Made by a program: the position numbers and the translations under genes. The notes below the pieces were generated by a model, which saw nothing but the letters and a program-made list of their open reading frames with translations, searched no databases and had not been told where the DNA came from. Below, piece after piece: positions 24,297 to 33,025 of a stretch of 64,000 nt of DNA. This DNA comes from AG25 sp035517615 (lineage in GTDB: Bacteria > Gemmatimonadota > Gemmatimonadetes > Gemmatimonadales > GWC2-71-9). The stretch's first letter is position 1. Every line of letters begins with the position of its first letter. Location: positions 62,001 through 126,000 of the forward strand of contig DATIYM010000008.1 of assembly GCA_035517615.1 (NCBI GenBank), given 5' to 3'.

Positions 24297-26213
24297 TTAC
24301 GCGATGCGACGGGCCGCGGGAAGGGCCTGATCGAACGCGGTGAATTCGAAGGGCTTGGGAACGTAGGGACGTCCGGTCGACGCCAGGAAATTCCGCACCC
24401 GCTCCTCGACCATTTGTCCGGTGGTAAAGACGACCCGCTCCGCGTGTTCGGGATCGCGGGCCCGCAGTTCTTCATACAGCTGCTCGCCCGACAGATCGGG
24501 CATTCGCATATCGACCACTACCGCGTCGAACTTCGCATCCCGCAGCCGCGCGAGGCCGTCGCGCCCGCTCGCCGTGGTCTCCACATCGTGGCCCCGGCTC
24601 TGGAAGTAGCGCTGCAGGGCGACGCGGACCGACGCCTCATCATCCACCACGAGGATCCGCAGCCGCTCACCCACCGGCGTGGTGGCCGGAGCGTGTTCCG
24701 AGACTTCCTCCGTATTCGCCGCCACCAGCGGCAGCTCCACCATGAAGCGCGCGCCGCCGCCCGGGGAGTTCTCCGCCCAGATCTTGCCATCGTGCTCCCG
24801 CACGATCCCGAGCGAGATCGAAAGGCCGAGCCCCGTTCCCGAGCCGGTGGGCTTGGTCGTGAAGAACGGGTTGAAGATCCGCTCGATGAGGTGCGAGGGA
24901 ATGCCCGGTCCCGTGTCTTCGATCTCGATGCGGATCGCGTCGCCGACTCGCGCGGTGCGCACGATGAGGCGCTGCGCCTCGCGCTGCTGGCGCTCCATCG
25001 CCTGCTCCGCGTTGGTGATCAGGTTCAGGAACACCTGCTGCAGCTGGTGCGCATCGGCCATCGTGTCGGGGAGGGTTTCATCGTACTCCCGGCTGACGTC
25101 GATGCCGCGCACCCGCAGCTCGTAGCCGCGGAGCTCGAGCGTATCGTCGAGCACCTGGTTGATCGACGTCGACGTCCGCTCCGGCTTGTGCTGCCGCGCG
25201 AACGTGAGGAGGTTCTGGACGATGCGCGAGGCGCGCCGCGCTTCCGCGTAGATCATCTCCGCCGCGGTGCGCTGGTCGGGCGGGAAGCGCTTTTCCGTGA
25301 GCAAGAGCTGGGCGAAGGCGGAGATGCCGGCGAGCGGGTTGTTCAGCTCGTGCGCCACGCCGGAAACGAGCTGGCCGATCGCCGACATCTTCTCGGACTG
25401 AATCAGCTGCTCCTGGAGCATCTTCCCGTCGGTGACGTCGCGGATGATGCACAGCACTTCCTCGTCGCGCTTGGGGCTCGAGTACGTGACCGAAATGGTC
25501 CGTACCTCGCGGTCCTTCCGGTAGAACGCAGTCTCGTAGAGACCCGTCTCGCCAGCCAGGGCCTTCTGGAAGTGGCCGAGCACCTTGGGGAGCTCGTCAT
25601 CGGGGAGCATGGGCGCGAACCACTGCCCGATCAGCTCCTCGCGTGTGTGTCCGGAGACGATCTCGCCTGCGTGATTGACGGTCGTGAACCGGCCGTTCGC
25701 ATCGAAGGTCGCGATCGCGTCAGAGGCCGACTCGACCAGGTTGCGATACCGGGCCTCGGAGCGCGCCAGCTCGTCCTGGGCGACTTTCTGCTCGGTGATG
25801 TCTCGCATCGTGGCGACCGTGCCCATGAGCTGGCCGTCCACGATCAGCGGAGTACTGGAGACGCCCACGTCCCGCTCGGCGTCCACGCGGATGATTTTGG
25901 TTTCGTACCGCTGGTCTTCGCCGCGCTGGACCCGCCGCTCCCGCTCGGCGAACAGCGGCCGCTCGGTCGCGACGACGAGATCGTCGATCAACGTTCCGGG
26001 AAGGTCTTCGAGGGCTCGACCGAACAGTTCTGCCGCGGCGCGATTGACCGTGAGAATCCGGCTGTCGAGACCCGTCACGACGACCGCATCGGCAAGCGCC
26101 GCGACGATCTCGCGGGCGATGACGGATGCGTCGACGGCGCCGAACGCTCGCTTGCGCGGGGCCGCGCCGGCACGGAGTTCCCGTGCCGGTGCCGCGCGAT
26201 TGCGCTTAGTCAT
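24297..26213 (-). CDS. PAS-PAS hybrid histidine kinase with C-terminal receiver
   Basis: 638 residues, no transmembrane segment. PAS domains near 30-145 and 152-265, HisKA with H288 in VAHELNNPL, HATPase with N-box NLITNAEQAM (397-406) and G-boxes DTGPGIP and GTGLGLS, then a receiver domain with DD near 524 and phospho-acceptor D568 in VVVDMRMPD. It is a soluble cytoplasmic hybrid kinase sensing an internal cue through PAS. No output regulator lies beside it. Its ATG overlaps the stop of the TENA/PqqC-like gene (ATGA), an unusual partner. Confidence 0.93.
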   Translation of the reverse strand: MTKRNRAAPARELRAGAAPRKRAFGAVDASVIAREIVAALADAVVVTGLDSRILTVNRAAAELFGRALEDLPGTLIDDLVVATERPLFAERERRVQRGEDQRYETKIIRVDAERDVGVSSTPLIVDGQLMGTVATMRDITEQKVAQDELARSEARYRNLVESASDAIATFDANGRFTTVNHAGEIVSGHTREELIGQWFAPMLPDDELPKVLGHFQKALAGETGLYETAFYRKDREVRTISVTYSSPKRDEEVLCIIRDVTDGKMLQEQLIQSEKMSAIGQLVSGVAHELNNPLAGISAFAQLLLTEKRFPPDQRTAAEMIYAEARRASRIVQNLLTFARQHKPERTSTSINQVLDDTLELRGYELRVRGIDVSREYDETLPDTMADAHQLQQVFLNLITNAEQAMERQQREAQRLIVRTARVGDAIRIEIEDTGPGIPSHLIERIFNPFFTTKPTGSGTGLGLSISLGIVREHDGKIWAENSPGGGARFMVELPLVAANTEEVSEHAPATTPVGERLRILVVDDEASVRVALQRYFQSRGHDVETTASGRDGLARLRDAKFDAVVVDMRMPDLSGEQLYEELRARDPEHAERVVFTTGQMVEERVRNFLASTGRPYVPKPFEFTAFDQALPAARRIA

Positions 26214-26884
26214 GCAGCATACGAGGCCAGCATCGACTCCCGCATCAACGTGAGGCTCTTCGAAGAGGCAGCCGCCACCTCGTCGGGATCCTCCCCCTTC
26301 GCCACGCAGCTCTTGATGATCTCGAGCGCGTGAACGGGGTGTTCATCGTCGTACTTCGCGTGCTCCTCGAGCCACCAGCGGCCACGCGGACCGATCTTTT
26401 CATTCTTGCCCAGACCGCGCAGCGCCTTTTCGGAAATCTTCTGAGCCACGCCTTCGACGGCGTAGTTCACGGCGCCGACGGCCGTGGCGAACGCCGCCGT
26501 CCGGCACATCGAGGTCAGATAATTGTGGAACACGCGCGTTTCCGGATTCATCGGCTCCGGCACCTGGAAGCGCTGGCGCGGCACGTTGAATCCATCGCCC
26601 ATGGCCCGCCACATCGCGTCGTGACGCTTCTCGACACGGATGTTATCGCGGAAAAAGGCCTGCCCATCCGCGGGCGAACGGTCGAGCAGCAATTGCAGCC
26701 ACTGGGGGAAGTCCCGGATGATCGGGTAAAATGCCACCAGGAAGTTCTGAATCTTCCCGTCCGTGAGCTGATTCTCGGAGGCATCCATCACCACCGGAGT
26801 GTCGAGGATCGCCTCTCGTTGTGGCTCGAGAGCCGAATCCAACTCAGCCACCCACGCGGGGTGGGGAGTCACCCGCACAGACAT
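26210..26884 (-). CDS. TENA/THI-4/PqqC-like iron-binding helical protein
   Basis: An all-helical protein of 224 residues with the metal-ligand pattern of PqqC/CADD-like diiron or heme-oxygenase-fold proteins: EKRHDAMWRAMGDG and WWLEEHAKYDDEHPVHALEII. GGAG lies five bases before the ATG at 26884. Family members include PqqC, TenA thiaminase and self-modifying pABA synthases; which applies is unclear. It is translationally coupled to the PAS hybrid kinase, so it may supply or modify a cofactor or signal for that kinase. Confidence 0.75.
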   Translation of the reverse strand: MSVRVTPHPAWVAELDSALEPQREAILDTPVVMDASENQLTDGKIQNFLVAFYPIIRDFPQWLQLLLDRSPADGQAFFRDNIRVEKRHDAMWRAMGDGFNVPRQRFQVPEPMNPETRVFHNYLTSMCRTAAFATAVGAVNYAVEGVAQKISEKALRGLGKNEKIGPRGRWWLEEHAKYDDEHPVHALEIIKSCVAKGEDPDEVAAASSKSLTLMRESMLASYAA

Positions 26885-26924
26885 GCCATCTCCTTCTAGG
26901 GCGCAGCTTTTTTAGGAACTGCGA

Positions 26925-26944
26925 GCGGGTAAATCTATACCCGC
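26925..26944 (-). promoter_or_regulatory. inverted repeat over a candidate -10 before the TENA-like gene
   Basis: GCGGGTA-aatcta-TACCCGC is a perfect 7-bp inverted repeat. On the minus strand it contains TATAGA, a fair -10 hexamer about 50 bases before the ATG at 26884, although no good -35 is placed correctly. This could be an operator over the promoter of the TENA/kinase pair. Confidence 0.3.
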
Positions 26945-27029
26945 CAGTGAGTGACGCAAATTAAAGGCATTCGGTGACTTGGAGCACCGTCTAACCCCTT
27001 GTGTGCCAAGCAAGTCAACGCGTATGGGG

Positions 27030-27066
27030 TTGACAAGATATATCTCACAAGAATAGCTTACTGTAA
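27030..27066 (+). promoter_or_regulatory. promoter and dyads upstream of padR-like gene
   Basis: TTGACA (27030-27035) is a perfect -35; TAGCTT (27054-27059) is a possible -10 at 18 bases. Two AT-rich palindromes lie here: AGATATATCT (27036-27045) and TTACTGTAA (27058-27066). The region is markedly AT-rich for this genome. PadR proteins usually repress their own gene, so these are candidate operator halves. Confidence 0.4.
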
Positions 27067-27085
27067 CATCGTACTGAGGCGCAAA

Positions 27086-27619
27086 ATGAGACGTGAATTC
27101 GGTTGGCAGGGATTCGGGTTCGGCCCGAGGGCCTGGGGATGGGGCGGCCGCGGCGGTCGGCGGCAGTGGTTCGGGTCGGGCGACATGAAATACGTGATTC
27201 TCAAGCTGCTGCAGGACAAACCGCGGCATGGCTACGAAGTCATGAAGGAGCTCGAGGACCGGATGCACGGCGCCTACTCGCCGTCGCCCGGGACCGTCTA
27301 CCCGACGCTGCAATGGCTCGAGGACGAGGGCTTGGTCAAAGCGCGCGACGTCGACGGCAAGAAGGTCTATGAGATCACCGACCAGGGACGGGCGTTCCTG
27401 CTCGAGCACAAGGATGTCGTGGAGGAGATCTTCGATCGCGTCGCCGATGCGGTCGAACGCACGGTTGGCGGGTCCATGGCTGAAGTGAACCGCGCCCTGG
27501 GTCAAGTCGTCAAGAACGTGTACCGGGTAGGCTGGAAAGTGTCTGACGACGCCACTCGGAAACGTCTCGCCGAGATCCTTTCGAGAACGGCCCAAGAAAT
27601 CGAGACGCTCGTCACCTGA
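27086..27619 (+). CDS. PadR family transcriptional regulator
   Basis: The ATG at 27086 gives 177 residues. After a Gly/Trp/Arg-rich N-terminal tail (FGWQGFGFGPRAWGWGG) comes a PadR winged helix: DMKYVILKLLQDKPRHGYEVMKEL, SPGTVYPTLQWLEDEGLV, DGKKVYEITDQGRAFL. A C-terminal helical domain for dimerisation follows. The aromatic-Gly tail is shared by a PadR subgroup common in soil bacteria. No obvious target beyond itself is adjacent; the FAD oxidoreductase gene follows after a hairpin, so co-regulation is uncertain. Confidence 0.9.
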   Translation: MRREFGWQGFGFGPRAWGWGGRGGRRQWFGSGDMKYVILKLLQDKPRHGYEVMKELEDRMHGAYSPSPGTVYPTLQWLEDEGLVKARDVDGKKVYEITDQGRAFLLEHKDVVEEIFDRVADAVERTVGGSMAEVNRALGQVVKNVYRVGWKVSDDATRKRLAEILSRTAQEIETLVT

Positions 27620-27626
27620 GCGGTGT

Positions 27627-27655
27627 GTCCGGGCGTGCAACATGGACGCCCGGAC
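27627..27655 (+). terminator. hairpin after padR-like gene
   Basis: A perfect 10-bp stem GTCCGGGCGT/ACGCCCGGAC with a 9-base loop begins 7 bases after the padR-like stop. Only a mixed TCGTCTT follows instead of a clean T-run, so it may be a weak terminator or an mRNA-stabilising stem. Confidence 0.55.
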
Positions 27656-27718
27656 TCGTCTTCCCCATATTCGCCCCGCGCCCCCGCGCTCTGAACCGGA
27701 GAGGGGAAGGGGAAGACG

Positions 27719-29122
27719 TTGCAACCCACGAACACACGACAGCACGCCATTGTCATTGGCGGCAGCCTCGCCGGACTGCTTGCCGCCCGTGTGCTGAGCG
27801 ATCACTTCGCCCGCGTCACGATTGTCGAGCGTGATCGGCTCGACGACACCAGTGAGGCCCGGAAAGGCGTTCCGCAGGGCCGGCACTTCCATGTGCTGCT
27901 CAAGCGCGGCGAGAGCATCGTCCGCGACCTGTTCCCGAGCTCCGCCGACGCGCTGATCTCGGGCGGCGCGACGGTAGTCGATATCGGCAACGACATGCGC
28001 ATTTTTCAGTTTGGCAGCTACAAGGTGCGCTGCCCCACCGATGCACGGTTGTTGTTCCTCACGCGCCCCTATCTCGAACGCGAAATACGCCGTCGCGTGC
28101 TCGCCCGCCCCAACGTGGCCGCACTCGATCGGCAGGAAATCTCGGGCCTGCTTACCGATGACCTTCGCACCCGTGTCACCGGAGTGGTGGTACGAGAAGC
28201 GGGAGGGGGAGCGGAGCGAGAGGCCACGTTGCTCGCGGGAGACCTGGTCATCGACGCGAGCGGCCGCGGCTCGCAAGCTCCAGCGTGGCTCAGGGCGCTC
28301 GGGTACGCGCCGGCGCCCGAGGAGAGCGTCACCGTGAATGTGGGCTACACGAGCCGGCTGTATCGCCGGCGGCCGGGCGACTTGCCCGGGATGAAGGCCG
28401 CCTACGTGCTCCCGCGCCCGCCGCGGGAACGCCGCTTCGGCGCGCTGTTTCCCATGGAAGACGATCGCTGGATTGCGACCCTCGGGGGATGGAGCGGCGA
28501 CCATGCGCCGACCGACGACGTGGGGTTCGTGCGATTCGCGCACAGCCTGCCCGCACCGGAAATCGGGGCGCTACTGCCGCGGCTCGAGCCCGCTTCGGAC
28601 TTCGCATTCCATCAATTTCCCGCGAATCGCTGGCGGCATTACGAAAAACATCCGCGGCTGCCTGAAGGCTTTCTCGTGCTCGGCGATGCGCTGTGCAGCT
28701 TCAACCCCGTGTACGGACAGGGCATCACCGTCGCCGCCCTCGAAGCGATGGCGTTGCTCGAGAGCCTGCGCCGCAGCGCGCCCGATCGTCTCGACGACCT
28801 CGGCAGAGCCTACTTTCCCAGAGTGGCGAAAATCGTGGCGCCCGCGTGGATGCTGACGATCACCGAGGATTTCCGGCATGAAGGCGTAACCGGCAGGAAG
28901 CGAAAAGGCGCGTCGTTGCTCGAGTGGTACATCGGTCGCGTGTACACGGCGACCGCACGCGATCCCGTCGTCTACCGCGCGTTTCTCAGAGTCCTGCTGC
29001 TGCTCGATCCGCCCACGCGCTTGCTCGAGCCATCGTTGGCTTTCCGGATCATGTTGGGTGGGCGGTCACAAGCGGCGCCATCCGGCGCCGCCGGTCTCGT
29101 AGCGCCTGAAGGGCTCGAGTGA
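27719..29122 (+). CDS. FAD-dependent oxidoreductase (monooxygenase / geranylgeranyl-reductase-like)
   Basis: 467 residues with the N-terminal dinucleotide motif IVIGGSLAGLLAARVL, a mid-region DASGRGSQAP, and the second FAD motif GDALCSFNPVYGQGITVAALEA, the order of the PHBH/squalene-epoxidase/GGR superfamily. The start is a TTG preceded by a strong purine-rich site (GGGGAAGGGGAAG). It lacks a signal peptide. The substrate is unknown; lipid or aromatic hydroxylation are both possible. Its last 74 bp overlap the convergent molybdenum-enzyme subunit gene, so one of the two ends may be annotated too long. Confidence 0.83.
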   Translation: MQPTNTRQHAIVIGGSLAGLLAARVLSDHFARVTIVERDRLDDTSEARKGVPQGRHFHVLLKRGESIVRDLFPSSADALISGGATVVDIGNDMRIFQFGSYKVRCPTDARLLFLTRPYLEREIRRRVLARPNVAALDRQEISGLLTDDLRTRVTGVVVREAGGGAEREATLLAGDLVIDASGRGSQAPAWLRALGYAPAPEESVTVNVGYTSRLYRRRPGDLPGMKAAYVLPRPPRERRFGALFPMEDDRWIATLGGWSGDHAPTDDVGFVRFAHSLPAPEIGALLPRLEPASDFAFHQFPANRWRHYEKHPRLPEGFLVLGDALCSFNPVYGQGITVAALEAMALLESLRRSAPDRLDDLGRAYFPRVAKIVAPAWMLTITEDFRHEGVTGRKRKGASLLEWYIGRVYTATARDPVVYRAFLRVLLLLDPPTRLLEPSLAFRIMLGGRSQAAPSGAAGLVAPEGLE

Positions 29123-30080
29123 CGTACACCCGCGTCATCTGTTTGCGCCAGGAGAGGTCGAAATCCGTGTTGTCCATCGGCTTCGCGGGGTCGAAGGCCG
29201 CGAGCGCGGCCTGGGTGATGGCGTCATCGGATAGACGGCTTCCGGCGAGCGCGGCACCCGCTCCCTCGATCTGCTGCGGATAGCTCGCGACGGCGCCGAG
29301 CACGATGCGCGCTTCGGCCACCACCTCCCCGTCCCACCGGATCCAGGCTGCGACGCCGAGCACGGGAAAATCGAACGCCCCCCGCCGCCTGAGCTTCTCG
29401 TACACCGCGTCGGCGCCGCGCGTCAGAGGAACGTTCACGCGGACGAGAATCTCGTCCGGGTCCTTTTCGAGATACCGGATCCCATCATTGCGATACAGTT
29501 GCGCCGCCCTAACGAGTCGGCTCCCCGCCGGTCCGGCGAACTCGAGCTCCGCGCCCAGCGCCACGGCCACTGGTGCCAGGTCTGACGAATTGACCGCCCA
29601 GCAGCGCGGACTCGATGGCGCGACCCAGCAGATCGCCCCGTCCTTTTTCATGCAGAAGTCGATCGCTTTCCGCCACTCGTACGTCTGATCGTAGTAGTTG
29701 CAACGCGTGTCGAGACAGAGATTGCCGCCCAGCGTGCCCATGTTGCGGAGCAGCGGGGTCGAGATGAGGGAGGCGGCCTGGGCGAGAACGTCGGCGGATC
29801 GGCGGACGGGCGCACAGGCGGACAGTTCTGTGAGCGTGATGCCCGCGCCAAGCTCGATGACTCGGTCTGCCTGTGCGCCCGTCCGCCGATCCGCCCTCAG
29901 CTCCCCAACGTGCATCAGCGAAATGACCGTCTTCGGCTCGTGTTGGCGCCGCTTCATGTTGGGGTAGAGGTCCGTACCCCCGGCCACGTACATGCCTGAT
30001 GGTCCCGCGTCCACCTTCCGCGCGATTGCCTCGCGCAGCGTGGTGGGCTCGAAATACCTGAAGCTCGGCAGGCGGAGCAT
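29049..30080 (-). CDS. FAD subunit of a 4-hydroxybenzoyl-CoA-reductase-like molybdenum hydroxylase
   Basis: 343 residues of the CoxM/XdhB FAD family: AGGTDLYPNMKR and NMGTLGGNLCLDTR. A Cys-rich insertion carries C127, C143, C151 and C160. The spacings 16, 8 and 9 equal those I recall for the [4Fe-4S] ligands of the beta subunit of Thauera 4-hydroxybenzoyl-CoA reductase. This cluster lets those enzymes work in the reductive direction and is absent from ordinary xanthine dehydrogenases. The gene starts inside the stop of the large subunit (TGATG). A 31-bp inverted repeat lies in codons for residues about 61-98. Confidence 0.85.
   Translation of the reverse strand: MLRLPSFRYFEPTTLREAIARKVDAGPSGMYVAGGTDLYPNMKRRQHEPKTVISLMHVGELRADRRTGAQADRVIELGAGITLTELSACAPVRRSADVLAQAASLISTPLLRNMGTLGGNLCLDTRCNYYDQTYEWRKAIDFCMKKDGAICWVAPSSPRCWAVNSSDLAPVAVALGAELEFAGPAGSRLVRAAQLYRNDGIRYLEKDPDEILVRVNVPLTRGADAVYEKLRRRGAFDFPVLGVAAWIRWDGEVVAEARIVLGAVASYPQQIEGAGAALAGSRLSDDAITQAALAAFDPAKPMDNTDFDLSWRKQMTRVYVTRALQALRDRRRRMAPLVTAHPT
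29793..29895. repeat. long inverted repeat inside a coding sequence
   Basis: 29793-29823 and 29865-29895 are inverted copies, 30 of 31 bases complementary (27 consecutive), separated by 41 bases. Both arms lie within the FAD subunit gene and encode different peptides on the same strand (around ADRRTGAQAD and SACAPVRRSAD). The mRNA could fold into a very stable stem. Confidence 0.9.
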
Positions 30081-32461
30081 CAGTGCTCCGCCTCGGGAAT
30101 CGGGACCGGCGTGGTTTCCGGCCAGTCGATATCGGGGAACGCGGCGGGTCCGAAGCGCGGCGCCTCACCCTTCGCTTTGCGGCGGAGCGCCTTGAGCACC
30201 TTCTCAGGCGTGATCGGTACCTCGTCGATCCGCACGCCGACCGCATCGTACACTGCGTTCGCGACGGCCGGCATGACGGGCAACAGCGGACCCTGGCCGA
30301 CCTCCTTGGCTCCAAACGGACCGTTCGGATCGGGATGCTCGACGATGTAGCTCGTGACCTCACACATTTCGAGCGTCGTGGGACTCTTGTACTCGAGCAT
30401 GCTCGGTGCCTTGTGCACCATGCCGCGATTCGCCCGGTAGCTCATCTCTTCCATCAACGTTTCGCCCAGCCCCATATAAACGCTTCCCTCGATCTGTCCG
30501 ATGACCGCGGCGGCATTGATCGAACGGCCCACGTCATGCGCTACCCAGATATGAGGAACGCGCACGATGCCGGTGTCGGGTTCGACCTCGACTTCGGCGA
30601 CGGCGGCGCTGTAGGAATAAGCCGGGGAGGGGCCGACGCCCGATCCGCGATACGGCGACGGATGGCGCGGTGGAGTGTAGGAGCCAACCGTTCCGACGGT
30701 TCCCTCGCGCGCTTCCGCCAGCTGCACGGCCGCGGCGAACGTCATGGCATTTGACGGATCGCCGGAGTCGAACACGCGCGATCTGGCGAAGGTCACGCGG
30801 TGCTCCGGAATGCCCAGCATGGGCGCGGCATGCCGTGCAATCACCGCGCGTGCCCGCTTTGCCGCCACTACGCAGGCATTCCCCGTCATCAGCGTAACCC
30901 GACTCGAGTAACTGCCGAGGTCGACCGGGGTGAGATCGGTATCCCCGGCCACCACGGCCACGTCGAACGGATCGATCCCGAGCACCTCCGCGGTGACGAT
31001 CGCCAGCACCGAGTCCGATCCCTGCCCGATCTCCGTCGAACCACAGAAGACGGTCACCCCGCCGCCACGGTCGCATTTGAGCTGCACGCCGGAATGCGGC
31101 ATGTCGTTCCAGTAGATCGGAAGTCCGGCGCCGGTGATGTAACTCGAGCACGCCAGCCCGACGCCTTTGCCGTAGGGGAGCCGGCGAAACTTGGTCGCCC
31201 ATGCGGATCCCGCGACAACCTTGCGAATGCAATCGCCCAGCCCCATCGATCCAATCCGGAGATGATTGACGGTGATGCTTCCGGCCGGCACGAGCTGGCG
31301 CAGCCTGAGCTCGGCGGGATCGATGTTCAGCTGCTCCGCGATCTTGTCGAGGTGGACTTCGAGCGCGAAGCGCGGTTGCGGCGTTCCGTGCCCGCGCTTG
31401 GGACCGCACGGCGGCTTGTTGGTGAACATGCGCGCGCCGCGGAATCGGTAGCGCGGAACGACGTACGTCACGGTCTGGAGCGCGCCGGTATAGTAGGTGC
31501 TGGCCACACCGTACGACCCATAGGCTCCGCCATCGAGCAGCGATTTGAAATCGAGCGCCGTGATCGTTCCGTCGCGCTTTACTCCTGTCCGGATCCACAT
31601 CAGCGTGGGATGCCGGCCGCGATGACAGTAGAACACTTCTTCGCGCGTGAGCGTGATCTTCACCGGACGCCCGGTTTCCATCGCGAGTTTGGCGACCACC
31701 ATCTCGTGGCCGAACGGATCACTCTTGCCACCGAAGGCGCCGCCGTTGGGCGTGGCCACCACGCGAATCCGCGCGGGCTCGAGCTCGAGCACCCGGGCGA
31801 GCGCGCGGTGCACGTAGTGTGGCGTCTGGGTGGAGCTCCAGAGCACGAGCCTTCCGTCGGCCGACCAGCTGGCCACTGCGGCGTGCTGCTCCATCGGCAG
31901 GTGGGTGTTACCCGCGAAGAAAAAGGTGTCCTCGCGTACCACGTCGGCGGACTTGAATCCCTCTTCCACACCGCCGAAATCCAGCGCGATGAGCTTGTGC
32001 ACATTCCCGGATGGGCCGTACTCGTGGATGCGCGGCTCGGGCTTCGCGAGCGCGTCTTCCGGCGACGTGATCTCCGGCAATGGCTCGTACTCGACCGTGA
32101 TCAGCTCGAGTGCCGCGGTCGCAATCTCCTCGCTCGTCGCCGCGACCGCGGCAACCGGATCCCCTACGAACCGCACGGTATCGAGCGCCAGCGCATGTTC
32201 ATCCTGGCTCACGGGCAGGATGCCGAACGGAATGGGTAGATCGCGACCCACGAGGACGGCCTTCACTCCTTCCAGCGCCGAGGCTCGGCTCGTATCGATG
32301 TTCCGGATGCGCGCGTGCCCGTGCGGGGAGCGCAGCAGCCGGGCGAACAGCATACGCGGCAGTGCGATATCGTCGGCAAACCGGGTTTGTCCCGTGACCT
32401 TCGCGGTCGCGTCGATTTTTCTGGTCGCGGTTCCGACGACGCGGAGCGTTTCAGCTCCCAT
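30080..32461 (-). CDS. molybdopterin subunit of a xanthine-dehydrogenase-family enzyme
   Basis: 793 residues, the large catalytic subunit. Molybdopterin-contact motifs: GGAFGGKSDPFGHE, GPKRGHGTPQPRFALE, GSTEIGQGSD, and the C-terminal GPFGAKEVGQGP with the glutamate that serves as base near the Mo ion. With the [4Fe-4S]-bearing FAD subunit and the 2Fe-2S subunit it forms an (alpha-beta-gamma)2 enzyme. The best analogue is 4-hydroxybenzoyl-CoA reductase, which removes a ring hydroxyl in anaerobic aromatic degradation. No CoA-ligase or ring-cleavage gene is nearby, so the substrate stays open. Confidence 0.9.
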   Translation of the reverse strand: MGAETLRVVGTATRKIDATAKVTGQTRFADDIALPRMLFARLLRSPHGHARIRNIDTSRASALEGVKAVLVGRDLPIPFGILPVSQDEHALALDTVRFVGDPVAAVAATSEEIATAALELITVEYEPLPEITSPEDALAKPEPRIHEYGPSGNVHKLIALDFGGVEEGFKSADVVREDTFFFAGNTHLPMEQHAAVASWSADGRLVLWSSTQTPHYVHRALARVLELEPARIRVVATPNGGAFGGKSDPFGHEMVVAKLAMETGRPVKITLTREEVFYCHRGRHPTLMWIRTGVKRDGTITALDFKSLLDGGAYGSYGVASTYYTGALQTVTYVVPRYRFRGARMFTNKPPCGPKRGHGTPQPRFALEVHLDKIAEQLNIDPAELRLRQLVPAGSITVNHLRIGSMGLGDCIRKVVAGSAWATKFRRLPYGKGVGLACSSYITGAGLPIYWNDMPHSGVQLKCDRGGGVTVFCGSTEIGQGSDSVLAIVTAEVLGIDPFDVAVVAGDTDLTPVDLGSYSSRVTLMTGNACVVAAKRARAVIARHAAPMLGIPEHRVTFARSRVFDSGDPSNAMTFAAAVQLAEAREGTVGTVGSYTPPRHPSPYRGSGVGPSPAYSYSAAVAEVEVEPDTGIVRVPHIWVAHDVGRSINAAAVIGQIEGSVYMGLGETLMEEMSYRANRGMVHKAPSMLEYKSPTTLEMCEVTSYIVEHPDPNGPFGAKEVGQGPLLPVMPAVANAVYDAVGVRIDEVPITPEKVLKALRRKAKGEAPRFGPAAFPDIDWPETTPVPIPEAEH

Positions 32462-32969
32462 AAAGCGTTTCTCTTGCGGGCGACGCCGCCTCGCCGCGCA
32501 TCCGCCGTGCGGCGAGCTCGACCGCCTCGTAGATCTTTATGTAGCCGGTGCAGCGGCAAAGATTGCCCGCGAGGGCTTCTTTGATCCGCGCGCGTGATGG
32601 GGTGGGATCGAGGCGGAGCAGCGCGGCCGCGGCAAGCAGGAACGCCGGAGTGCAGTAGCCGCACTGTGCCGCCCCCAGCTCGGCGAACGCCTCCTGCAAG
32701 GGATGGAGCCGCGCGCCGTCTGCCATTCCTTCGACGGTCTCGATCCGCCGTCCGGCGCAGGCCTGTCCGAGCACGAGACAGGAGAGCACAGGCAGCTGAT
32801 CGAGCAGCACCGTGCAGGTGCCGCATTCACCGAGCTCGCAGCCGTGCTTCGTGCCCGTGAGGCCGAGATCCTCGCGGAGCACCTCGAGCAATGTCTTATG
32901 CGGGGCGAAGGCCGCTTCTACGCGCTCCCCGTTCAGCTCGAAGCCGAGCTGCACTTTGGTCGCGCTCAT
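32451..32969 (-). CDS. 2Fe-2S subunit of the molybdenum hydroxylase
   Basis: 172 residues with two [2Fe-2S] clusters: plant-type C44, C49, C52, C64 (GCELGECGTC...SC) and the helical-domain cluster C103, C106, C138, C140 (CGYC...CRC). This is the standard small subunit that passes electrons between molybdopterin and FAD. Gene order 2Fe-2S, molybdopterin, FAD on one strand, with an 11-bp overlap to the large subunit, indicates a three-gene operon starting about 57 bp from the divergent zinc-ribbon gene. Confidence 0.95.
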   Translation of the reverse strand: MSATKVQLGFELNGERVEAAFAPHKTLLEVLREDLGLTGTKHGCELGECGTCTVLLDQLPVLSCLVLGQACAGRRIETVEGMADGARLHPLQEAFAELGAAQCGYCTPAFLLAAAALLRLDPTPSRARIKEALAGNLCRCTGYIKIYEAVELAARRMRGEAASPARETLYGS

Positions 32970-33025
32970 GCGTGTAACGTACTCTTCCTCTCCTGACGGG
33001 GCGACCGCAGTTTTCGGCGACGCGA

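Noticed and set aside
24414..26333. A 639-codon plus-strand frame opposite the hybrid kinase
   Set aside because: The minus strand has complete PAS, HisKA, HATPase and receiver motifs; this frame has none and is a codon-position shadow.
29049..29122. Frameshift or mis-annotation where two genes overlap by 74 bp
   Set aside because: Both frames are open to their own stops and both C-termini lie beyond the conserved domains; a convergent overlap is the simpler reading, although either tail could be dispensable.
30800..32239. A 479-codon plus-strand frame opposite the molybdopterin subunit
   Set aside because: Same reason: all cofactor motifs are on the minus strand.
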